9,297 nt of DNA from Acidimicrobiia bacterium UBA4744 (GTDB lineage: Bacteria; Actinomycetota; Acidimicrobiia; Spongiisociales; UBA4744): the NCBI GenBank assembly GCA_002403855.1, contig DHIO01000034.1:4266-13562 (forward strand), in the 5' to 3' direction. This document shows, in pieces, positions 5,476-9,297 of this stretch; the stretch's first letter is position 1; each line of letters opens with the position of its first letter. Made by a program: the position numbers and the translations under genes. The notes under the pieces were generated by a model that did no database searches, was not told the DNA's origin, and saw only the letters and a list, made by a program, of their open reading frames with translations.

Positions 5476-6054
5476 TTATCTCTGCGCTCGATGCGTGATG
5501 TCGGTGATGACCTCGCTCTTGGCGTCGGCGTAATTCTGGACATACTTCCAGTCTCGTGAGGCCAGATCGCGCTTGACGTGCTCGTAGAGGGCGCGATCAG
5601 CGGGATTCGCTCGTAGATGATCTCGGAAGGCAAGCATGAGATCGATTTCGGTTGCGCCCTCGCTGAATACATGGAGATTGATGTCTGTGTCGGGCCCCTT
5701 GAACAGTCGGTGCTCGAACCAGTTCTCTTCACGAATGATCAAGGTGTAGCGCTCCGCCTCCAGCGCAGGCACGTAGGACGCTTCGTCGGCGGAGTCCGCA
5801 ACGGCGAGCACGATGTCGATGATCGGCTTCGCTGCGAGGCCGGGCACCGAGGTCGAACCCACGTGCTCGACCGCGATGACTCGATCACCGAGCGCACCTC
5901 GTATCCGAGATTCCTCTCGACGGTACAGGTCCGCCCAGGCAGGGTCGTACTCGTGCAACTCGATGCGGCCATCGAGGCGAACGGGCTCCCCAACCGCAGC
6001 CCGGGCGATCTCTTCATCGCCAAGCGGTCTTGGCAGGTCCATCGGTTCTTGCAC
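5476..6054 (-). CDS. GrpB/UPF0157 family nucleotidyltransferase-like protein
   Basis: A 192-residue protein of the GrpB (UPF0157) family, whose fold is of the minimal nucleotidyltransferase type and which also occurs fused to dephospho-CoA kinase (CoaE). The family hallmark HVGSTSVPGLAAKPIID is at residues 64-80, followed by DI/V, the beta strand NLHVF at 126-130, and a C-terminal helical part rich in charged residues (YEHVKRDLASRDWKYVQNYADAK). Its biochemical function is not settled; a nucleotidyl or nucleotide-binding role is inferred from the fold. A TTG at 6093 is the earliest in-frame start, but a promoter-like sequence ends exactly six bases before the GTG at 6054, inside that extension, so GTG 6054 (leaderless) is preferred; ATG 6042 is another choice. 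A hairpin follows the stop. Short 60-base samples here are 53-58% G+C, below the sugar kinase. Confidence 0.9.
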   Translation of the reverse strand: MQEPMDLPRPLGDEEIARAAVGEPVRLDGRIELHEYDPAWADLYRREESRIRGALGDRVIAVEHVGSTSVPGLAAKPIIDIVLAVADSADEASYVPALEAERYTLIIREENWFEHRLFKGPDTDINLHVFSEGATEIDLMLAFRDHLRANPADRALYEHVKRDLASRDWKYVQNYADAKSEVITDITHRAQR

Positions 6055-6089
6055 GGCATCATCGTAAGGAACAACGGGAACGCTCCCAA
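6055..6089 (-). promoter_or_regulatory. Promoter of the GrpB-like gene (-35 and -10, leaderless)
   Basis: On the minus strand, TTGGGA (6089-6084) lies 17 bases from TACGAT (6066-6061), which is followed by six bases and GTG at 6054-6052. Spacing and elements fit a housekeeping sigma promoter, and this is the best two-part promoter in the window. It lies inside the longest open frame of the gene, so it decides against the TTG start at 6093. Confidence 0.5.
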
Positions 6090-6215
6090 CCAAGGGACGA
6101 TCGCCGTTTGTGGGCGGGAGGCCTGACGGAGCCCGGTCGTCTCGATGAGTAGTCTCGGCACGGCGTCAGGAGGTTCCATGTACAGGATGCATCGATGGTT
6201 CGAGGTGGCCGCCGG

Positions 6216-6548
6216 TCAAGGAGTCGCCGCCCGCGAATACCTGTCCAACATGACGACCTCGAAGTCGGACTCCACCCACGCCGCAAGCCCACCCCCAATC
6301 TCGTACTTGTTGACGTCGAGCCTCAAACCCGGCTGGTGGTAGACGTCGACCCGCTCGTCGGGGCGGCGCGACAAGAGCACGACCATCCCTTCGCCGTGGT
6401 GTGGATCATCGAACGCCTGAATCTCAAAACCCGAGTAGATCGGATCGTCGGCTATCTCGAAGTTCAACATCCGGTCCATGACCTCAATCTCGAGTGAGAA
6501 AGGCACGAGCGGGCTCGTCCAGTTCCGGTCCGAAGCCGTCGATGTCAT
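6216..6548 (-). CDS. Hypothetical protein, possibly 3'-truncated
   Basis: A 110-residue soluble protein with a protein-like composition. Residues 24-70 (starting MDRMLNFEIADDP, then FEIQAFDDPHHGEGMVVLL) form alternating hydrophobic strands, followed by RRPDERVDVYHQPGLRLD and YEIGGGLAAWV. I do not know a named family, but the text reads like the N-terminal part of a longer beta-rich protein, because it ends soon after a Trp-Val-Glu strand with a low-quality tail (YSRAATP). Neither other frame after 6216 gives a convincing continuation, so this is either a short protein or a gene cut off during rearrangement. The ATG at 6548 is preceded by AGGAAAGAG, a moderate Shine-Dalgarno match. Both neighbours are on the same strand, 161 and 153 bases away. 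Confidence 0.6.
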   Translation of the reverse strand: MTSTASDRNWTSPLVPFSLEIEVMDRMLNFEIADDPIYSGFEIQAFDDPHHGEGMVVLLSRRPDERVDVYHQPGLRLDVNKYEIGGGLAAWVESDFEVVMLDRYSRAATP

Positions 6549-6701
6549 GTCGGTCTCTTTCCTGGTGCTCGGGAAGGCCGTTGTGAAACGGATGGCCGAA
6601 CCGGCAAAGCCCCAGCTCGTAGCCGCACACGAGTGGGTGGCTTCCGCCAGGGCCAGTCACGGCCCACAATACCGCCACGTCCAGAGTCCAACCTCCCCCT
6701 T

Positions 6702-7211
6702 CTACCCCTTCGAGTTCGTCTTGCGGCGCATCCAACGCCATAGTCCCGCTACGAAGTTCCAGCCCGGGACACGCTCCATGTACTCGAGGTACGGCTCGCC
6801 GAACTTCTCGATGTTGCGCGCCTCCACCTTCCGGAAGTCGAGGCAGGCGAGCACGAATGCCACCGCTCCCATGACGACGACCAACGGGCGTTGTGACACG
6901 AGCGCCAGCGCCACGCTCATCAGCGGCCACGCCACGAACTGTGGGTGCCGGACTATTGCGTACAGCCCGGTGTCAACGAGTCGGGTGGTCTTCACGTAGC
7001 TGTCGCCCTGGGCGACGCCGCCACGCTTCTTGAACTCGTAGACGGGCACCCATCCGAAGACGGCCGCCAGGGCCCAGAGGGCAAACCCGGCGTACCGAAG
7101 CCACGGGATCTCACCCCCGCCGAGAACGATCACCAGAATGATCTGCGCGATCACGAGTCCCGTAGCGATCCACGAAGCGGTCCACTTCGGCTCCTCGGAC
7201 ACGAGGCTCAC
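6702..7211 (-). CDS. Isoprenylcysteine carboxyl methyltransferase (ICMT)-family membrane methyltransferase
   Basis: A 169-residue integral membrane protein with predicted helices at about 13-31, 37-57, 91-106 and 108-126. It carries the family's cytosolic SAM-binding region: GLYAIVRHPQF at 82-92, with the conserved R-H-P, and later E130, FGEPYLEYMERVPG (137-150), ending in basic RRK. These match the ICMT/phospholipid-methyltransferase-like superfamily, which in bacteria methylates lipid or small hydrophobic acceptors, although true prenylated proteins are usually absent. The acceptor is unknown. The start is GTG 7211, behind an extended -10-like TGGTATGTT nine bases upstream; GTG at 7202 is an alternative. 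It does not appear to share an operon with the acyl-CoA dehydrogenase 224 bases upstream. Confidence 0.9.
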   Translation of the reverse strand: MSLVSEEPKWTASWIATGLVIAQIILVIVLGGGEIPWLRYAGFALWALAAVFGWVPVYEFKKRGGVAQGDSYVKTTRLVDTGLYAIVRHPQFVAWPLMSVALALVSQRPLVVVMGAVAFVLACLDFRKVEARNIEKFGEPYLEYMERVPGWNFVAGLWRWMRRKTNSKG

Positions 7212-7229
7212 CCCTATGCCAACATACCA
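7212..7229 (-). promoter_or_regulatory. Extended -10-like element upstream of the ICMT-family gene
   Basis: On the minus strand, TGGTATGTT contains a TATGTT -10 box with an upstream TGn extension and ends nine bases before the GTG at 7211. No -35 is clear, as expected for an extended -10 promoter. AGGG also precedes the GTG but is too close to act as a good ribosome binding site. Confidence 0.35.
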
Positions 7230-7257
7230 GCCCGTTCGGCTCGCCCATCCCCGCCCC

Positions 7258-7285
7258 CGGGATGCGGGCGGTTGGCGTCATCCCG
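7258..7285 (-). terminator. Hairpin in the spacer after the acyl-CoA dehydrogenase
   Basis: CGGGATG (7258-7264) and CATCCCG (7279-7285) form a perfect 7-bp stem around a 14-base loop. An alternative stem, CCGCCC/GGGCGG, uses 7251-7256 and 7266-7271, so two mutually exclusive folds exist. It lies 150 bases past the dehydrogenase stop and just before the next promoter. No T-run is seen. It could be a terminator or a dispersed palindromic repeat. Confidence 0.35.
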
Positions 7286-7435
7286 AAGGGCAGAGGAGGT
7301 CGAGATGAAGCCTCCCAACAACGATCGCACGTCCGCGAGACAACGAGTGCGCTGCCACCGCTCGAACCACCTCGCCGGCGACAGACGAGGCCTTGGTGCC
7401 ACTCAGGCCGCGCTTTTCGACCCCGCCTCTCCGAA
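7286..7435. other. Spacer downstream of the acyl-CoA dehydrogenase
   Basis: No gene is supported here. A weak 5-bp stem GGCCT/AGGCC at 7389-7409 with an 11-base loop lies 27 bases past the dehydrogenase stop and may mark the transcript end. The open frames give Arg/Ser-rich peptides without domain character, and I find no tRNA fold. Confidence 0.35.
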
Positions 7436-9229
7436 TCAGCTCCCCAAGAGCTCCGGCTCGATCTCGAAGAGGTCACCGGCCCCGGCGATGACCGCCGGCA
7501 TCAGGCCGGCGGCTCGCGGAAGCAACTGCGTGCAGTAGAAATGTGCCGTGGCGATCTTGGCCCGCAAGAACGGGTCGCTTCGCTCCTCGAGCTCCTTGGA
7601 GGCGGCCAGAGCGCCTTTGGCCAGCAGCCAGCCCCCCGTCACGATCCCGAACATCTCCAGATAGGGGGTCGCACCGGCCAGGGCGTCGTTGGGATCCTCG
7701 CACATCAACAGCCACTCGGTGGCTCCTTCGAGCGCACTTCGACCTTCGGACAATGCTTCCCGCATCAGTTCGAATAGATCACCGGCGGCGTCCAGTTCCG
7801 AATCGAGCGCCGCGATTTCGGCCAGGAAATCACGCACCACCCGGCCGTTGTGCATCGGGATCTTGCGAAGAACCAGGTCGATGGCCTGAATACCGTTGGT
7901 CCCCTCGTAGATCGGCGCGACGCGGGAGTCACGCCAGTGCTGGGCGGCACCGGTTTCCTCGACGTAGCCCATACCGCCGTGGATCTGAATCCCGAGCGAG
8001 GTCATCTCAACGCCCCGGTCGGTGGGCCAGGCTTTGGCAACCGGGGTGAGGAGAGCCAGCATCTCTACGTACCGTTCTCGCATCGATTCATCCGGGTGAT
8101 GACGGGACCGGTCCACCATGGCAGAGGTCACATACACGAGGCCGCGCATCGCCTCGATGTGCGCTTTCATCGTCATCAGCATGCGACGGATGTCGGGGTG
8201 CTCGATGATGAGCGAACTCTCTGTCTTGGGAGCCCCGACGGCTCTCCCCTGGCGTCGCACCCGGGCGTACTCCAGCGCCTGCTGATAGGCACGTTCGGTG
8301 AGCGACAAGCCTTCGATCCCGACCCCCACCCGGGCGTTGTTCATCATCGTGAACATGTACTGCATGCCGCGGTTCTCTTCCCCGACCAGATAGCCGACGG
8401 CCCCGTCCCCGTCGTCACCCATCGCCATCACGCAGGTGGGGCTGGCATGGATGCCAACCTTGTGCTCCAGCGACACCGCTTTGATGTCGTTCCGCTCACC
8501 GAGTGTCCCGTCCGCGTCGACGAGGTACTTGGGAACGATGAACAGGGAAATGCCCCGTGTCCCGGGGGGCGCTCCCGGAGTGCGGGCCAGCACCAGGTGG
8601 ACGATGTTCTCGGCGAAGTCGTGCTCGCCCCAGGTGATGAAGATCTTGGATCCGGTGATCTTCCAGGTGCCGTCGCCGGCGGGCGCCGCCTTGGCTCGCA
8701 GGGCACCGACATCGGACCCGGCTTCCGGTTCGGTGAGCAGCATGGTTCCGGTCCATTCCCCGGTGACCAGTTTCTCCAGGTAGGTGGCCTGCTGTTCTGG
8801 AGTGCCGTGATGCATCAGGGCGTCGATGGCGCTGTGGGTCAGCATCGGGCAGAGCGACCACGCCGTGTTGGCGGACTTGAGCATCTCGGCGACTGCCATG
8901 CCGACCACCCAGGGGAGATCCTGACCGCCGAATGCGCTGGGGAACGGCAACGTTCCCCAGCCGGACTCGACGAAGCGGGCGTACGCCTCCTTGAAGCCTT
9001 TCGGGGTGGTCACGGTGCCGTCGTCGTTGAGCCGGCTCCCCGTCTCGTCACCGACCACGTTGGTGGGAGCGACGACCTCCGAGATGAAGCGGGCGGCTTC
9101 GTCGAGGGCTCCGTACAAAAGGTCGGGATCGGCGTGGGAGAAATCGTCCCAGGTGACGAGCTCCGGAAGCCCGGCGAGATGCTCGAGCGTGAACGCAATG
9201 TCGCGAAGGGGGGCGGTGTAGGTGCTCAT
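7436..9229 (-). CDS. Acyl-CoA dehydrogenase of the DmdC/FadE5 type
   Basis: A 597-residue FAD-dependent acyl-CoA dehydrogenase that would introduce the alpha,beta double bond in an acyl-CoA and pass electrons to ETF. It is about 200 residues longer than short-chain enzymes. It has the N-terminal MSTYTAPLRDIAF extension and the extra C-terminal helical domain typical of DmdC (methylthiopropanoyl-CoA dehydrogenase) and mycobacterial FadE5. Visible motifs are LTEPEAGSD at 165-173 (flavin and substrate contact), KIFITWGEHD (substrate lid), the GGMGYVEE turn, and YEGTNGIQA, where Glu442 is the expected catalytic base. The ATG at 9229 is six bases behind a TATCCT box, and the N-terminus matches the family start. 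Substrate cannot be read from sequence: FadE5 has a broad chain-length range, DmdC acts in dimethylsulfoniopropionate breakdown, and no dmd neighbours are present. It appears to be its own transcription unit. Confidence 0.95.
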   Translation of the reverse strand: MSTYTAPLRDIAFTLEHLAGLPELVTWDDFSHADPDLLYGALDEAARFISEVVAPTNVVGDETGSRLNDDGTVTTPKGFKEAYARFVESGWGTLPFPSAFGGQDLPWVVGMAVAEMLKSANTAWSLCPMLTHSAIDALMHHGTPEQQATYLEKLVTGEWTGTMLLTEPEAGSDVGALRAKAAPAGDGTWKITGSKIFITWGEHDFAENIVHLVLARTPGAPPGTRGISLFIVPKYLVDADGTLGERNDIKAVSLEHKVGIHASPTCVMAMGDDGDGAVGYLVGEENRGMQYMFTMMNNARVGVGIEGLSLTERAYQQALEYARVRRQGRAVGAPKTESSLIIEHPDIRRMLMTMKAHIEAMRGLVYVTSAMVDRSRHHPDESMRERYVEMLALLTPVAKAWPTDRGVEMTSLGIQIHGGMGYVEETGAAQHWRDSRVAPIYEGTNGIQAIDLVLRKIPMHNGRVVRDFLAEIAALDSELDAAGDLFELMREALSEGRSALEGATEWLLMCEDPNDALAGATPYLEMFGIVTGGWLLAKGALAASKELEERSDPFLRAKIATAHFYCTQLLPRAAGLMPAVIAGAGDLFEIEPELLGS

Positions 9230-9241
9230 AGCGCAAGGATA
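9230..9241 (-). promoter_or_regulatory. -10 box placed for leaderless transcription of the acyl-CoA dehydrogenase
   Basis: On the minus strand, TATCCT (9241-9236) is followed by six bases (TGCGCT) and the ATG at 9229. There is no Shine-Dalgarno sequence. The arrangement nearly copies the one before the sugar kinase (TAGCCT, TGGCTC, ATG). No clear -35 is visible upstream. Confidence 0.6.
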
Positions 9242-9297
9242 GAGCGATGTCGTCCTGCTGCTTCCGTCCCCCTCCGAACTTGCGTGAGAAACCCGCG

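Noticed and set aside
5476..7211. Operon of the ICMT-family, hypothetical and GrpB-like genes
   Set aside because: They share a strand, but gaps of about 150-160 bases and a separate promoter-like sequence before the GrpB-like gene argue for independent transcription.
7286..7435. tRNA gene suggested by a GGTTCGAGC sequence on the minus strand
   Set aside because: The bases flanking this would-be T-loop (GGTGG on both sides) are not complementary, and no acceptor or anticodon stem can be built around it.
1..9297. CRISPR array, toxin-antitoxin pair, prophage or defence cluster
   Set aside because: I saw no regularly spaced direct repeats, no paired small genes with known toxin or antitoxin motifs, and no phage structural or nuclease genes.

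Overview
The window looks like chromosomal DNA of a high-GC member of the Actinomycetota. The best taxonomic marker is a WhiB-family iron-sulfur regulator at 4281-4547, a family confined to Actinomycetota and their phages. A DmdC/FadE5-type acyl-CoA dehydrogenase, strong G/C bias at third codon positions, and start codons lying directly behind -10 boxes (leaderless transcripts) agree with this. I cannot name genus or class; an uncultured deep-branching lineage is a guess.

Layout. Bases 1-75 probably hold the last codons of an upstream plus-strand gene. A PfkB-family sugar kinase follows (124-981, +). Convergent to it is a small three-helix membrane protein (1092-1442, -) that resembles the C-terminal membrane tail of a family-2 glycosyltransferase without its catalytic domain. 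Divergent from that is a large membrane-anchored penicillin-acylase-type Ntn hydrolase (1499-4021, +), whose predicted autocatalytic nucleophile is Thr275 instead of the usual Ser. The whiB-like gene follows with the only strong Shine-Dalgarno site seen here. A 376-base stretch without a recognisable gene comes next, then a Trp-rich 87-residue protein of unknown function (4924-5187, +).

From 5188 on, recognisable genes are on the minus strand. A short decayed piece of an IS110-like transposase (about 5219-5312) comes first. It is followed by a GrpB/UPF0157 nucleotidyltransferase-like gene (5476-6054), a possibly 3'-truncated hypothetical gene (6216-6548) and an isoprenylcysteine methyltransferase-like membrane enzyme (6702-7211). 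A 224-base spacer with a hairpin separates these from the acyl-CoA dehydrogenase (7436-9229). The transposon fossil beside small monocistronic-looking genes suggests that 5188-7435 is an accessory segment between older genes.

The genes do not form one obvious pathway. Most have their own promoter-like sequence or are separated by more than 100 bases, so they look like independent transcription units. I found no CRISPR array, rRNA, tRNA, toxin-antitoxin pair or recognisable defence system. The most unusual points are the Thr-type acylase, a recurring TAnCCT-N6-start arrangement that fixes several start codons, and the orphan glycosyltransferase-like tail.
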